A DNA stretch of 64,000 nucleotides from Variovorax sp. OAS795 (lineage in GTDB: Bacteria; Pseudomonadota; Gammaproteobacteria; Burkholderiales; Burkholderiaceae_C), in NCBI RefSeq assembly GCF_040546685.1, contig NZ_JBEPOH010000001.1, forward strand, positions 4,278,001 through 4,342,000, written 5' to 3'. Below are positions 1 through 9,558 of this stretch, piece by piece. Below the pieces are notes generated by a model. The model searched no databases, was not told the origin of the DNA, and saw nothing but the letters and a program-made list of their open reading frames with translations. Position numbers and translations under genes: made by a program. Position 1 is the stretch's first letter. Every line of letters starts with the position of its first letter.

Positions 1-1734
1 CTTGATGGTGTCGGCCACTGCGAACAGCGCCAGCACCGCATGGCCGGAGGCCAGCAAGGTGACGGTGCGCCCTGCTTCCTCATGCCGCTTCAGCTCGGCT
101 TCGAGCGCCGGGCTGCAGAGCTGGCGCTCTTCGATCAACCGATGATTGCCCAGCACGTAGCTGCGGCCTTCGTGCGTGGCCTGCACGCCGCGCCCCGGCA
201 GCGCCGTGAAGTCGCCGACCGGCCGCGGCTCGCGCTTCAGGCCCAGGGCAATGGCTTTCGACACCGGGTGGTCGGAACGGCCCGCGATGCTCGCGGCAAT
301 GGCGAAGATTTCGCCCTCGCCCGCCGCGGTGTCGAGCAGCCTAGCTTCGACCAGCTTCGGCTTGCCCTCGGTGAGGGTGCCGGTCTTGTCGAGCGCCAGC
401 GCCTTGAGCTTGCGCGCCTCCTCGAGGTAGGTGCCGCCCTTGATCAGGATGCCGCGTCGCGCAGCCGAGGCCAATGCGCTCACCACGGTCACGGGCGTCG
501 AGATCACGAGCGCGCAGGGGCAGGCGATGACCAGCAGCACCAGCGCCTTGTAGGCCGCGTCGATCCAGGTCCAGCCCATGAGCCATGGCGCGAGCACCGC
601 CACCGCCACCGCCAGCACGAAGACCGCGGGCGTGTAGACGGCCGCGAAGCGGTCCACGAAGCGCTGCGTGGGCGCGCGCGAGCCCTGTGCTTCCTCGACC
701 GCATGGATGATGCGCGCGAGCGTGGTGTTCGCCGCCACGGCCGTGACGCGGAATTCGAGCGCGGCGGTCTGGTTGATGGTGCCCGCGAACACCGCGTCGC
801 CCACCGACTTGTCGACCGGAATGCTCTCCCCGGTGACGGGGGCCTGGTCGATGGCGCTTGCGCCCTCCGTCACGATGCCATCGAGCGGCACGCGCTCGCC
901 GGGCCGGATGCGCACGAGAGCATCGAGTGCCACCGCGTCGGCCTTCACCGTGCGCCAGCGGCCGTCGGGCTGCCGGACTTCGGCCTGCTCGGGGGCCAGC
1001 GCCAGCAGGCCCTGGATGGCATTGCGGGCGCGATCGACGGCGCGCGCCTCGATCATTTCCGCTATCGCATAGAGCGCCATCACCATCGCGGCCTCGGGCC
1101 ATTGGCCGATGACGAAGGCGCCGGTCACGGCCACGGCCATCAGGGCGTTGATGTTCAGGCGGCCGCGGACCAATGCGCCGAAGCCCTTCTTGTAGGTGTC
1201 GAGCCCGGCGAGCGCGATGGCCGCGAGCGCCAGGCCCATCTCCACCGCCGTGAACGCCATGCCCTCCGGCGCGAGAAAGGAAATTGTCTCGGCCGCGATC
1301 GCCAGCAGCAGTGCGCCGGCCAGCCGCGCCAGTTCGGGTGTCACGAAGCCCACGGTGCGGGCGCTGCCGGGCGACGCAGCGGCCACGGCATCCAGCGGCT
1401 CGGGCTTGAAGCCGGCCTTGCGGATGGCTTCGAGCGCATCGGGCAATGCCGCGCCGTCGGCCGTGATCGCCATCGTGCGTTCGCCGAGCCGGAAGCGCAG
1501 CCCGCTGATGCCGCGCACCGGCTCCAGCGCGCGGCGGATCTCGGATTCTTCGACCGCGCAGTCCATGGTGGGAATGCGGAACAGCAGGGCCCCCTTCGGA
1601 ATGTCAGCCGTATCGACGGGCGCGAGCGCCGCGCCGCCGCACACGGAGTTGTTGCAGCAGGCGGTTTCCGCGGGCGCGTGCGGGTGGCCATGTGCGTGCG
1701 GCAGCCCGGGTTCCAGAGCGTTCTCGTTGTTCAT
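1..1734 (-). CDS. zntA: Cd/Zn/Pb-type P1B ATPase (ZntA/CadA-like), 3' end outside window
   Basis: Heavy-metal exporting P-type ATPase of the inner membrane; 578 N-terminal residues are visible. Residues 11-33 are a His/Cys-rich leader (AHGHPHA, ACCNNSVC). A heavy-metal domain at about 54-115 carries MDCAVEE, the acidic variant seen in Zn/Cd/Pb pumps rather than the CxxC of copper pumps. TGES lies at 301-304, the membrane metal-binding CPC at 405-407 and the phosphorylated DKTGT at 449-453. The ATG at 1732-1734 is the first in frame. It lies only six bases from a MerR-type -10 box, so the message may be leaderless. The divergent MerR-family gene is the expected regulator. Which divalent metal it prefers cannot be told from sequence; copper is unlikely. 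Confidence 0.93.
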   Translation of the reverse strand, partial: MNNENALEPGLPHAHGHPHAPAETACCNNSVCGGAALAPVDTADIPKGALLFRIPTMDCAVEESEIRRALEPVRGISGLRFRLGERTMAITADGAALPDALEAIRKAGFKPEPLDAVAAASPGSARTVGFVTPELARLAGALLLAIAAETISFLAPEGMAFTAVEMGLALAAIALAGLDTYKKGFGALVRGRLNINALMAVAVTGAFVIGQWPEAAMVMALYAIAEMIEARAVDRARNAIQGLLALAPEQAEVRQPDGRWRTVKADAVALDALVRIRPGERVPLDGIVTEGASAIDQAPVTGESIPVDKSVGDAVFAGTINQTAALEFRVTAVAANTTLARIIHAVEEAQGSRAPTQRFVDRFAAVYTPAVFVLAVAVAVLAPWLMGWTWIDAAYKALVLLVIACPCALVISTPVTVVSALASAARRGILIKGGTYLEEARKLKALALDKTGTLTEGKPKLVEARLLDTAAGEGEIFAIAASIAGRSDHPVSKAIALGLKREPRPVGDFTALPGRGVQATHEGRSYVLGNHRLIEERQLCSPALEAELKRHEEAGRTVTLLASGHAVLALFAVADTIK

Positions 1735-1740
1735 GCAGCC

Positions 1741-1771
1741 ATTGGAAACCCTGAAGCAGGTGTAGAGTCAA
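1741..1771 (-). promoter_or_regulatory. MerR-type promoter/operator for the P1B ATPase
   Basis: Read on the minus strand, TTGACT (1766-1771) and TCCAAT (1741-1746) are separated by 19 bases. This over-long spacer is the hallmark of MerR-family activated promoters. The spacer holds an imperfect dyad with outer halves ACTCT and AGGGT, four of five positions symmetric, resembling CadR/ZntR operators. The site lies between the divergent pump and regulator genes. Confidence 0.75.
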
Positions 1772-1803
1772 ACGCCATATCCCTCCCCGCTTCTTGCCGC
1801 ATC

Positions 1804-2274
1804 ATGAAAATCGGAGAACTGGCCAAGGCCGCGAACACCCCGGTGGAAACCATCCGTTACTACGAGCGCGAGCAACTCCTGCCCGAACCGGCGCGCACCG
1901 ACGGCAACTACCGCATCTACGACGACGAGCATGCGCAGCGGCTGGGCTTCATCCGCCGCTGCCGTTCGCTGGACATGACGCTCGACGAGATCCGCAGCCT
2001 GCTGCGTTTCCGCGATGCACCGGGCGAAGACTGCGGCGAAGTCAACCAGCTGCTGGACGACCACATCGGCCACGTGGCCGCGCGCATTGCCGAACTCAGG
2101 ACGCTGGAGAAGCAGCTGAAGGCGCTGCGCCAGCAGTGCTGCGGCCCCGAGTCGGCGCAGAACTGCGGCATCCTGCAAGAGCTGGACACCGCCGCGCCTG
2201 CGACCGAACCCTTCGGGCAGCACGCGGGCCATGTGCATGGCTCGCTGCACACGGCCTCGAAACGATCGACCTGA
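1804..2274 (+). CDS. cadR: MerR-family Cd/Pb-responsive regulator (CadR/PbrR-like)
   Basis: A 156-residue metal-sensing activator. The N-terminal winged helix starts MKIGELAKAANTPVETIRYY, followed by a dimerisation helix. Cysteines at 77, 112 and 121, plus C113, match the three-cysteine site known in CadR and PbrR691. A C-terminal HAGHVHGSLH segment (about 140-149) recalls the His-rich tail of CadR. The open frame runs far upstream, antisense to the ATPase, but family alignment fixes the start at the ATG at 1804. Expected to activate the divergent pump from the 19-base-spacer promoter and probably to repress itself. The choice between Cd, Pb and Zn is inferred from the cysteine pattern only. 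Confidence 0.92.
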   Translation: MKIGELAKAANTPVETIRYYEREQLLPEPARTDGNYRIYDDEHAQRLGFIRRCRSLDMTLDEIRSLLRFRDAPGEDCGEVNQLLDDHIGHVAARIAELRTLEKQLKALRQQCCGPESAQNCGILQELDTAAPATEPFGQHAGHVHGSLHTASKRST

Positions 2275-2283
2275 AGCTCGCGG

Positions 2284-3054
2284 CTACTTGCCGATCAGCT
2301 GCGTCAGCTTCTCCGCCTCGAAGCTCTCGTCACGCGCCGCGTCGCACGGCACGCAGTCCTTCACGCCGGGTTGCGCGGACAGCTTCTCGATGGCCTGCCA
2401 CAGCAGCGCAATCTGGTGTTCCTGGCTCGCGGCACTGTCGACGAGGCCGCGCATCGCCTGGCTCAGCGGGTCGTCGTCGTGCGTGATGCCGTAGGCGGAA
2501 AACTTCTGCGGCGTGGCCACGTCGGCGCTCTCGCCGGCCTTCGACGGGATGATGCGTGCGGGGATGCCCACCGCCGTGGCCCCTGCCGGCACCGGCTTGA
2601 TGACCACCGCGTTGCTGCCGATCTTGGCGCCATCGCCGACGAGGAAGCCGCCCAGCACCTTGGCGCCCGCGCTCACCACCACATTGCGGCCCAGCGTGGG
2701 ATGCCGCTTGGTGCCCTTGTAGAGCGACGTGCCGCCCAGCGTCACGCCCTGGTAGATGGTGCAGCCGTCCCCGATCTCGGCCGTCTCGCCCACCACCACG
2801 CCCATGGCATGGTCGAAGAACACCCGCTCGCCGAGCTTGGCCGCGGGATGAATCTCGATGCCCGTGAGCCAGCGCGCCCAGTGTGCGATGGCGCGTGCCG
2901 GCCACTTGAATCCGTGCGTCCAACACGCATGCGCCCAGCGGTGCAGCACCACGGCATGGAAGCCGGGATAGACCGTGATCACTTCCCAGGCGCTGCGGGC
3001 GGCCGGGTCGCGTTCGAGGATGCACCGGATGTCGGCGCGGATTCGAGAAAACAT
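2284..3054 (-). CDS. cysE: Serine O-acetyltransferase
   Basis: Makes O-acetylserine from serine and acetyl-CoA, the first step of cysteine synthesis in the cytosol. The 256-residue protein has an N-terminal helical part followed by left-handed beta-helix hexapeptide repeats from about residue 70, including FFDHAMGVVVGETAEIGD and IYQGVTLGGT. The His-Asp pair and the GGT motif belong to the CysE active site. It lies 40 bases downstream of trmJ on the same strand, so the two are probably cotranscribed. Its 3' end converges with the MerR gene. The residues after about 190 are more variable. Confidence 0.94.
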   Translation of the reverse strand: MFSRIRADIRCILERDPAARSAWEVITVYPGFHAVVLHRWAHACWTHGFKWPARAIAHWARWLTGIEIHPAAKLGERVFFDHAMGVVVGETAEIGDGCTIYQGVTLGGTSLYKGTKRHPTLGRNVVVSAGAKVLGGFLVGDGAKIGSNAVVIKPVPAGATAVGIPARIIPSKAGESADVATPQKFSAYGITHDDDPLSQAMRGLVDSAASQEHQIALLWQAIEKLSAQPGVKDCVPCDAARDESFEAEKLTQLIGK

Positions 3055-3094
3055 CGCTGCCTTTGTTGTCGTTATATCGATACGGCCGGGCAGT

Positions 3095-3844
3095 CTAAGG
3101 CGCGGGGTCTTCGCGTACGTTCGTTGGGGTTTTAGCCGCGTCCGACATGGCCTTGGCGATGCCCCGGAGGATGTGGATCTCCTCCGGCGTGGGCTGGGCG
3201 CGGTTGAACAACTGCTGCAGCCGCGGCATCAGCTTCTTGGGTGCCTTGGGGTCGAGGAAACCGATCTCCACCAGCGCGCGTTCCCAGTGATCGAGCATGC
3301 CGGCCACGGCCTTCGCATCGGCCGCCTGCACCGGCGCCGTGGCATCGCGCACCGCGTAGCCGCCCAGGGCCAGGCGCCATTCATAGGCAACCACCTGGAT
3401 CGCGGCGCCGAGGTTCAGGGAGCCGAAGTTCGGATCGGTGGGGATGCTGAGCGCCACGTTGCAGCGGTAGACGTCCTCGTTGCGCATGCCGAAGCGCTCG
3501 GAGCCGAACAGGAATGCCACGTGCTGGCCGTCCTGCCTGGCCAGCGGCTCCAGGTGCTCGCGCGGGGTGCGGGTGGGCGGTCCGAAGTCACGCGGCACCA
3601 TGGCGGTGGCGCACAGGTGGGTGATGCCGTCGAGCGCCTCGTCCAGCGTCTCGACGATGCGGGCGTTGTTCAGGACGTCGAGCGCGCCGCTCGCGCGCTG
3701 GATGGTTTCTTCCCGCCGCAGCACGTTGGCCCAGCGTGGCGCCACCAGCACCAGGTCGTCGAAACCCATGGTCTTCATGGCGCGGGCGGCGGCGCCCACA
3801 TTGCCGGCATGGCTGGTCTGGATCAGGATAAAACGGGTGCGCAT
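3095..3844 (-). CDS. trmJ: tRNA (cytidine/uridine-32-2'-O)-methyltransferase TrmJ
   Basis: SPOUT-class methyltransferase of 249 residues that modifies ribose 32 of the tRNA anticodon loop. It begins [20 protein letters not shown], the usual TrmJ opening. The knot motifs [15 protein letters not shown] and the stretch ending [13 protein letters not shown] build the SAM-binding trefoil. The frame is open upstream to 3964, but that extension crosses the start of suhB and matches nothing in the family, so the ATG at 3842-3844 is chosen. It is divergent from suhB, an arrangement common in Burkholderiales, and probably in operon with cysE. Confidence 0.94.
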   Translation of the reverse strand: MRTRFILIQTSHAGNVGAAARAMKTMGFDDLVLVAPRWANVLRREETIQRASGALDVLNNARIVETLDEALDGITHLCATAMVPRDFGPPTRTPREHLEPLARQDGQHVAFLFGSERFGMRNEDVYRCNVALSIPTDPNFGSLNLGAAIQVVAYEWRLALGGYAVRDATAPVQAADAKAVAGMLDHWERALVEIGFLDPKAPKKLMPRLQQLFNRAQPTPEEIHILRGIAKAMSDAAKTPTNVREDPAP

Positions 3845-3963
3845 GGAAGGTTTGGCGGCACGAAACGGGCGGAGCCGGTAAAATGCCCGATTCTCGCCGC
3901 CCGCATCGCCGGGCCGCTCATCGGGGCGACAGCCGCTCCTTCCGCCGTTCTTCTCACAATCCA

Positions 3964-5025
3964 ATGTCGTCCCCCAACCTGCATCCCATGCTCAATGTGG
4001 CCGTCAAGGCCGCACGCGCCGCCGGCGCGATCATCAACCGCGCCGCCCTCGACGTCGAGGCCGTGCGCATCTCGCAAAAGCAGGTCAACGACTTCGTCAC
4101 CGAAGTCGATCACGCCAGCGAGCAGGTCATCATCGAAACGCTGCTTGGCGCGTATCCGGGGCACGGCATCCTGGCCGAGGAATCGGGCACCCAGCATGGG
4201 GCCAAGGATTCCGACTACGTCTGGATCATCGATCCGCTCGACGGCACCACCAACTTCATCCACGGCTTTCCGGTGTACTGCGTGTCGATCGCGCTGTCGG
4301 TGCGCGGCAAGATCGAGCAGGCGGTCATCTACGACCCGAGCCGCAACGACCTGTTCACCGCCACCAAGGGCCGCGGCGCCTACATGAACGAGCGCCGCAT
4401 CCGCGTGTCCAAGCGCACCCGGCTCAGCGAATGCCTGGTGTCCACCGGCTTTCCGTTCCGCAGCGGCGACAACTTCAAGCAGTACCTGGCCATCATGGCG
4501 GACATGATGCCCCGCATGGCGGGCCTGCGCCGCCCCGGCGCGGCCGCGCTCGACCTGGCCTACGTGGCGGCCGGCTTCACCGACGCCTTCTTCGAGACCG
4601 GCCTCAATCCGTGGGACGTGGCCGCGGGTTCGCTGCTGGTGACCGAGGCCGGCGGCCTGATCGGCAACTTCACCGGCGAGCCCGACTTTCTCGAGCAGCG
4701 CGAATGCCTGGCCGGTGCGCCGCGCATCTACGGCCAGATGGTGCCGCTGCTCGCCAAGTACTCGAAGTTTGCCGGCATCGACGACAAGATGCGCGCCAGC
4801 GACCGCGTGCGCGCCGTGTCGGCCGCCGCACGCCCCGGCGCCGACGAATCGGTCGACCTGTACGCCCGCAGCACCGTTCCCGACCTCGCGGCCGCGCCGC
4901 TCGACGGCGAGGCACCCGCACCGGCCGCCGCGCCCGCGGCGCCGGTGTCGCGCAAGCTCACGCGCGTTCGCCGCGATACGCCTGCCGACGGCAGCCCTTC
5001 CGAAGGCGACATTTCCGCCAAGTGA
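3964..5025 (+). CDS. suhB: Inositol-1-monophosphatase family protein SuhB, with C-terminal tail
   Basis: Mg-dependent phosphatase of the IMPase/FBPase superfamily; in proteobacteria SuhB also takes part in rRNA transcription antitermination. The 353-residue product has DFVTEVDHA, a metal-binding [21 protein letters not shown] and [15 protein letters not shown], all in family order. ATG 3964 is used; ATG 3988 ([10 protein letters not shown]) is a possible alternative that matches E. coli better. The tail after about residue 270 is some 80 residues longer than in E. coli SuhB (267 residues). It is Ala/Pro-rich, then basic and polar, and looks disordered. The stop overlaps the next start by one base. 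Confidence 0.93.
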   Translation: MSSPNLHPMLNVAVKAARAAGAIINRAALDVEAVRISQKQVNDFVTEVDHASEQVIIETLLGAYPGHGILAEESGTQHGAKDSDYVWIIDPLDGTTNFIHGFPVYCVSIALSVRGKIEQAVIYDPSRNDLFTATKGRGAYMNERRIRVSKRTRLSECLVSTGFPFRSGDNFKQYLAIMADMMPRMAGLRRPGAAALDLAYVAAGFTDAFFETGLNPWDVAAGSLLVTEAGGLIGNFTGEPDFLEQRECLAGAPRIYGQMVPLLAKYSKFAGIDDKMRASDRVRAVSAAARPGADESVDLYARSTVPDLAAAPLDGEAPAPAAAPAAPVSRKLTRVRRDTPADGSPSEGDISAK

Positions 5026-7268
5026 TGCAGGGGCCACGCGCCGCCCTCCGGATCCGTGCGGCGCTGCGCATCGCGCTGAGCCAGTACGTCGCGAGCGGGC
5101 TCACGGTCGCGCTCGGCCTGCTGGTCATCTCGGCCGGCGCGCACCTTTGGCTCGGCGCCATCGCGGCGGCCTCGGCCGCGGTGGGCGTGATCGTCACGGC
5201 ACCGCCCGACCTGCCCGGCCCGCGCCGCGGCAAGTTCTTCCAGATGCTGCCGGCACCGCTGATCGGCCTGCCGCTCTTCTTCCTGGTGCAACTGCTGCAC
5301 ACCGCGCCCATCCGCCTCGGGCTGGTGCTGGTGCCCGCCACCTTCGTCGCCTTCCTGGCCATGGCGTGGGGCAAGCGCGGCATCCCCATTGCCATCGCGG
5401 TGATGTTCTCGATGATCTTCTCCATGGCCACGCCGGCGCCCACCGGCATGGCCGAGGCGCTCGAGCGCACCTGGCACTTCGGCCTGGGCGCCGGGCTCTA
5501 CGTGATCTGGGCCACGCTGGCCAACCACGCGCTCAACACGCGCTTCCGCGTGCAGTCGGTCTCGGACGTGCTGTATTCGCTGGCCGCGTTGATGCGCACC
5601 GAGGCCTGTCAGTTCACCCCGCGCGACGACACCCGCGACATCCGCGAAACGCCCGCCCCTGTGCTCGGCCAGTTGCTGCGCGAGCAAGCCGCGCTGGCCG
5701 ACCAGCTGCAGGCCACGCGCGACATCGTGCTGGAGTCGCCGCGCACGCCGCGCCGCCAGCGGCTGGCGGCCATGCTGGTCATCGTGCTGGAGATGCGCGA
5801 CCAGCTGCTGGCGAGCGAGCTCGACCTCGATGCGCTCAAGAGCCATCCCGCGCATGCCGAGGCGCTGATCGAAATGCGCCGCGTGCTGGAAGAGCTTGCC
5901 GACGAAACCACCGCGCTGGGCGACGCCCTGCTGTGGGGCCGCCAGCCCGAAGCGGTGGCCGACCGGCGGCCTCGGCTCGCGTCGATCCATCTTTCGGGCG
6001 AGGACGGCGGTGCGAACCATGGCATGCCCGGCCCGAATGCCGCCATGCTCGCACGCGGCCTGGCGAGCCGCATCGGCCACATCAACGACGAAGTGCTGCG
6101 CCTGTCGGCCATGGCGCGCGGCGACGCCGAGCCCAACCTGGCCGTGGTGCGCGCCAATTGGCAGATGTTCGTGAGCCCCACCGACTGGTCGCTCATGCCA
6201 TTTCTCACGCTGTGGCGCTGGGACGCGCCGCCGCTGCGCCATGCCATCCGCGCTGCGCTGGCCATTGCCGCGGGCTACGCCATCGCGGTGTCGCTGCCAT
6301 GGGGTTCGCACGACTACTGGATCCTGCTGACCATCGTGGTGGTGCTGCGCGGGAGCCTCTCCCAAACGCTGGAGCGGCGCAACAGCCGCGTGGCCGGCAC
6401 CCTGCTGGGCAGCGTGCTCGCGGTGGCGTTGCTCTCCGCGCATCCTTCGCCGCTGATGCTGCTGGCCATCGTCACGATCTCGCAAGCCATTGCCCACAGC
6501 TTCGCGGTGCGGCGCTACCTCATCACGGCCGTGGCGGCCACCGTGCTGGGCCTGGTGCAGGCCCACATGCTCAACACCGGCGCCGCGCCCCTCTTCGCGC
6601 TGTTCGAACGCATTGCAGACACGCTGATCGGCGCCGCGCTGGCCTGGGGCTTCTGCTATGTGCTGCCCTCATGGGAGCGCGGGCAGATTCCGGCGCTGGT
6701 GGCGCGCACGCTCACGGCGCAGGCACGGCATGCGCGCCTGGCGCTGGGCCTCGGCCAACTGAAGGCCGTCGACAGCAGCCCCGAGCTCGAATGGCGTCTC
6801 GCGCGCCGCGAGGCCTTCGACAGCCTCTCGGCACTGGTGCAGGCCACACAGCGTTCGCTCTCCGAGCCGCGCGCGGTGCAGCCGCCACTCGAACCGCTCG
6901 AGCACCTGCAGGCCCACAGCTACCAGTTGCTGGCGCAGCTGAGCGCGGTCAAGTCGATGCTGGTGCTGCGGCGCGACCGCCTCACGCCGGCCGACATCGA
7001 GGGCCCGCTGGAGCGCACGGCGCAGCGCATCGAGACCGCCATCGGCACCGCGCCGACCAGCGGGCCCTCGCTGCCCGAAAGCCCCGGTTCCACCACGGTG
7101 GGCGGCCCGATCCCCCTGCCCGACCCGTTCGAGAACGACATCAGCCCCTGGCTGCTGCGCCGGCTCGACCTGGCCACTGCACTGGCCACGCAGCTGCGCG
7201 ACGACGCGGCGCGCATCCTTCAACCCCTGGAAGAGACACAGACCACCGCGACCGCCATCGCCCGATGA
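5025..7268 (+). CDS. FUSC-family inner-membrane protein (YccS/AaeB-like)
   Basis: A 747-residue membrane protein of the fusaric acid resistance/aromatic acid exporter superfamily. Two clusters of hydrophobic helices are visible, about residues 15-165 and 405-550. Each is followed by a soluble, helical, charged segment, as in YccS-type proteins. The start ATG overlaps the suhB stop by one base, so translation is likely coupled. The stop overlaps the mscS-like start (ATGA). These overlaps suggest one suhB-FUSC-mscS operon. The substrate is unknown; efflux of aromatic or other organic acids is the family precedent. Confidence 0.87.
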   Translation: MQGPRAALRIRAALRIALSQYVASGLTVALGLLVISAGAHLWLGAIAAASAAVGVIVTAPPDLPGPRRGKFFQMLPAPLIGLPLFFLVQLLHTAPIRLGLVLVPATFVAFLAMAWGKRGIPIAIAVMFSMIFSMATPAPTGMAEALERTWHFGLGAGLYVIWATLANHALNTRFRVQSVSDVLYSLAALMRTEACQFTPRDDTRDIRETPAPVLGQLLREQAALADQLQATRDIVLESPRTPRRQRLAAMLVIVLEMRDQLLASELDLDALKSHPAHAEALIEMRRVLEELADETTALGDALLWGRQPEAVADRRPRLASIHLSGEDGGANHGMPGPNAAMLARGLASRIGHINDEVLRLSAMARGDAEPNLAVVRANWQMFVSPTDWSLMPFLTLWRWDAPPLRHAIRAALAIAAGYAIAVSLPWGSHDYWILLTIVVVLRGSLSQTLERRNSRVAGTLLGSVLAVALLSAHPSPLMLLAIVTISQAIAHSFAVRRYLITAVAATVLGLVQAHMLNTGAAPLFALFERIADTLIGAALAWGFCYVLPSWERGQIPALVARTLTAQARHARLALGLGQLKAVDSSPELEWRLARREAFDSLSALVQATQRSLSEPRAVQPPLEPLEHLQAHSYQLLAQLSAVKSMLVLRRDRLTPADIEGPLERTAQRIETAIGTAPTSGPSLPESPGSTTVGGPIPLPDPFENDISPWLLRRLDLATALATQLRDDAARILQPLEETQTTATAIAR

Positions 7269-8359
7269 CCGAAGAGATTCTTGCCCACCCCTGGTTCGGC
7301 ACCTGGCTCGCTGCCTTTGTCGGCATTCCCCTTGCTCTCCTGATCCACCGCGTCGGCGGCCTCGTGCTGATGCGGGTCACGAGACCGACCCCGGCGCTTC
7401 ACGCGATGGTGGCCAACTGCAAGGCGGTCGCGCGGCTGGTGCTGCCGCTGGTCGCGCTGCTGCTGGTGTTCCAGGCCGCGCCGGACAACCTGCGTTTCAT
7501 CGGCAGCGTGCGGCACTTCAACGGCCTGCTGCTGATCGGCGCCACCACATGGCTGCTGGTCAAGGCGATCAACGGCTTTGCCGACGGCGTGCTGGCGCAG
7601 CACCCGCACGACGTCGAGGACAACCTGCATGCGCGCCGCGTGCTCACGCAGACGCGCGTGCTGGCGCGCACCGCCATGACGATGGTGCTGGTGGCCGGCG
7701 GCGCGATGATGCTCATGACCTTTCCGGGTGCGCGCCAGGTCGGCGCCAGCTTGCTGGCTTCCGCGGGCGTGATCGGCATCGTGGCGGGCCTGGCGGCCAA
7801 GCCGGTGTTCAGCAACCTGATTGCCGGCCTGCAGATCGCGCTGGCCCAGCCCATCCGCATGGACGACGTGCTGGTGGTCGAAGGCGAATGGGGCCGCGTC
7901 GAGGAGATCACCGGCACCTTCGTGGTGGTGAAGATCTGGGACGACCGGCGGCTGATTTTGCCGCTCTCGTATTTCATCGAGAAGCCGTTCCAGAACTGGA
8001 CCCGCCAGTCGTCGCAGCTGCTGGGCGCCGTGTTCGTCTACGTCGACTACGGCATGCCGGTGGCGCCGCTGCGCGCGGAGGTCGAACGCATCGTGAAGGC
8101 CGCGCCGGAGTGGGACCGCCGCTTCTTCAACCTGCAGGTGACCGACGCCACCGAGCGCAGCATGCAGATTCGCGTGCTGTGCACCGCCGGCAATTCGAGC
8201 CTTGCCTTCGACCTGCGCTGCAAGGTGCGCGAAGGGCTCATCGACTTCATGCAGAGGGACTATCCGCAGTTCCTGCCGAAGATGCGCATCGAGGGCGACG
8301 CGTTGCAGGCCGCGCGCCTGGACCTGCCGGCCGCTCAGGATTCCGCGCCGCCGCGCTGA
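7265..8359 (+). CDS. MscS-type mechanosensitive ion channel
   Basis: A 364-residue small-conductance mechanosensitive channel protein. Several hydrophobic helices precede the Gly/Ala-rich pore helix around VGASLLASAGVIGIVAGLAA. The conserved beta domain follows (PIRMDDVLVVEGEWGRVEEI, FIEKPFQNWTR) and then the C-terminal cytoplasmic domain. It releases solutes on osmotic downshock. The start overlaps the upstream FUSC stop by four bases. The last 25 bases overlap the convergent DUF418 gene. An extra N-terminal helix pair compared with E. coli MscS (286 residues) puts it with the longer YnaI/YbdG-like members. Confidence 0.92.
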   Translation: MTEEILAHPWFGTWLAAFVGIPLALLIHRVGGLVLMRVTRPTPALHAMVANCKAVARLVLPLVALLLVFQAAPDNLRFIGSVRHFNGLLLIGATTWLLVKAINGFADGVLAQHPHDVEDNLHARRVLTQTRVLARTAMTMVLVAGGAMMLMTFPGARQVGASLLASAGVIGIVAGLAAKPVFSNLIAGLQIALAQPIRMDDVLVVEGEWGRVEEITGTFVVVKIWDDRRLILPLSYFIEKPFQNWTRQSSQLLGAVFVYVDYGMPVAPLRAEVERIVKAAPEWDRRFFNLQVTDATERSMQIRVLCTAGNSSLAFDLRCKVREGLIDFMQRDYPQFLPKMRIEGDALQAARLDLPAAQDSAPPR

Positions 8360-9558
8360 GCCTCGAGGCCGCCGCGCCGCATCGGTGGCAGCCGCAGGTA
8401 GGTGAACGCCCGCAGCAACCATTCCACCGGCCCGTAGGCGAAGCGGCCCATCCACCACGCGCTCAGCAGCAGGTTGCCCGCGAAGACCGCGAGCGCGACA
8501 CCGAAAGTGGCCAGCGGCCCGATGGTTCCGATCCAGCGCAATCCGTAGGCCAGGAAGATCCACGCGCACGCCAGCGATTGCAGCAGGTAGTTGGTCAGCG
8601 CCATGCGCCCCGCCGGTGCGAGCACCCGCGCCAGCATGCGGCCGCGCCCGGTCTGGAACAGCAGCAGCATGCCGGCCGCATAGGCGGCCGTCAGGAACGG
8701 CCCCGTCAGCAGCGTGATCGCCAGGTCGTGCAGCTCCCGCACGTCTTCGTTCAGGCGCAGCGCCGGAAGTCCATAGGCCAGCGCACCGGGCAGGCCGACG
8801 GCCAGGCCCCACCACCACACGCGCCACAACGCGCTGCGATGCGCCTCGACGTGCGCAAGAAGCCCGCGCCTGCCGGCGATGAAGCCCAGGAAAAACATGG
8901 CCAGCGCCTCTGGCGCCTGCACCAGCACCGTGACCCACCAGGTCTGCGAGAGGTCGCGCAGATGCTGCACGACCACTGCGGCGGGCGAGTCGCGGTAGGC
9001 CGCCTCTGCGGCGGTGGCGAGGCCATAGGCCGCCTGGACTCCCATCTGCATGTCCATTTGCGTGTACATGCGGCCGATGGCGGCCCACGCCAGCGAAGTG
9101 AGCAGCACCAGCCCGATGGCCGCACACGCCAGCAACACATCGCCGCGCCGCCGGAGCATCAGCAGCACGGCGCCCAGCACCGCATAGGCCATCAGGATGT
9201 CGCCGTAGTAGAGCAGCACCGCATGCGCCACGCCAAGGACCCACAGCCCCAGGAGCCGCCGTGCCATGCGCGGCACGAAGGGCTTGCCGTCGCGCTCCGC
9301 GGCGCGCATCTGCAGCGTGAAGCTGTAGCCGAAGAGAAACGAGAACAGCAGGTAGAACTTGGTCTCGAACGCAAAGGCCCGCACGAACGAGGCGATGCGG
9401 TCGGCCAGCGACAGGCCCAGGGGATCGGGAACGCCCTGTGCGTAGTAGCTGGAGGCGAAGCTCGCGATGTTGACCACCAGGATGCCCAGCAGCGCGAAGC
9501 CGCGCAGCGCATCGACCATGTGCTGGCGGTCGTCCGGTGCGCTGTCCGGCGCCGTCAT
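8335..9558 (-). CDS. DUF418 family membrane protein (YeiB-like)
   Basis: A 407-residue polytopic membrane protein of unknown biochemical role. It opens with the YeiB signature (MVDALRGFALLGILVVNIAS) and has about eight to ten hydrophobic segments. The C-terminal DUF418 region includes GRMALTNYLLQS and RFAYGPVEWLLR, both conserved in the family. The start overlaps the stop of the upstream MarR gene by four bases (ATGA), so the two are translationally coupled. Transport or modification of a small molecule has been proposed for the family but not shown. Confidence 0.9.
   Translation of the reverse strand: MTAPDSAPDDRQHMVDALRGFALLGILVVNIASFASSYYAQGVPDPLGLSLADRIASFVRAFAFETKFYLLFSFLFGYSFTLQMRAAERDGKPFVPRMARRLLGLWVLGVAHAVLLYYGDILMAYAVLGAVLLMLRRRGDVLLACAAIGLVLLTSLAWAAIGRMYTQMDMQMGVQAAYGLATAAEAAYRDSPAAVVVQHLRDLSQTWWVTVLVQAPEALAMFFLGFIAGRRGLLAHVEAHRSALWRVWWWGLAVGLPGALAYGLPALRLNEDVRELHDLAITLLTGPFLTAAYAAGMLLLFQTGRGRMLARVLAPAGRMALTNYLLQSLACAWIFLAYGLRWIGTIGPLATFGVALAVFAGNLLLSAWWMGRFAYGPVEWLLRAFTYLRLPPMRRGGLEAQRGGAES

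Noticed and set aside
40..1803. Long plus-strand open frame in front of the MerR-type gene, which would make a 744-residue protein
   Set aside because: It is antisense to the P1B ATPase, has low-complexity composition, and the MerR family start at 1804 explains the real gene.
4431..5024. Upstream extension of the FUSC protein by about 200 residues
   Set aside because: It overlaps suhB in another frame and is Arg-rich shadow sequence; the ATG at 5025 coupled to the suhB stop is better.
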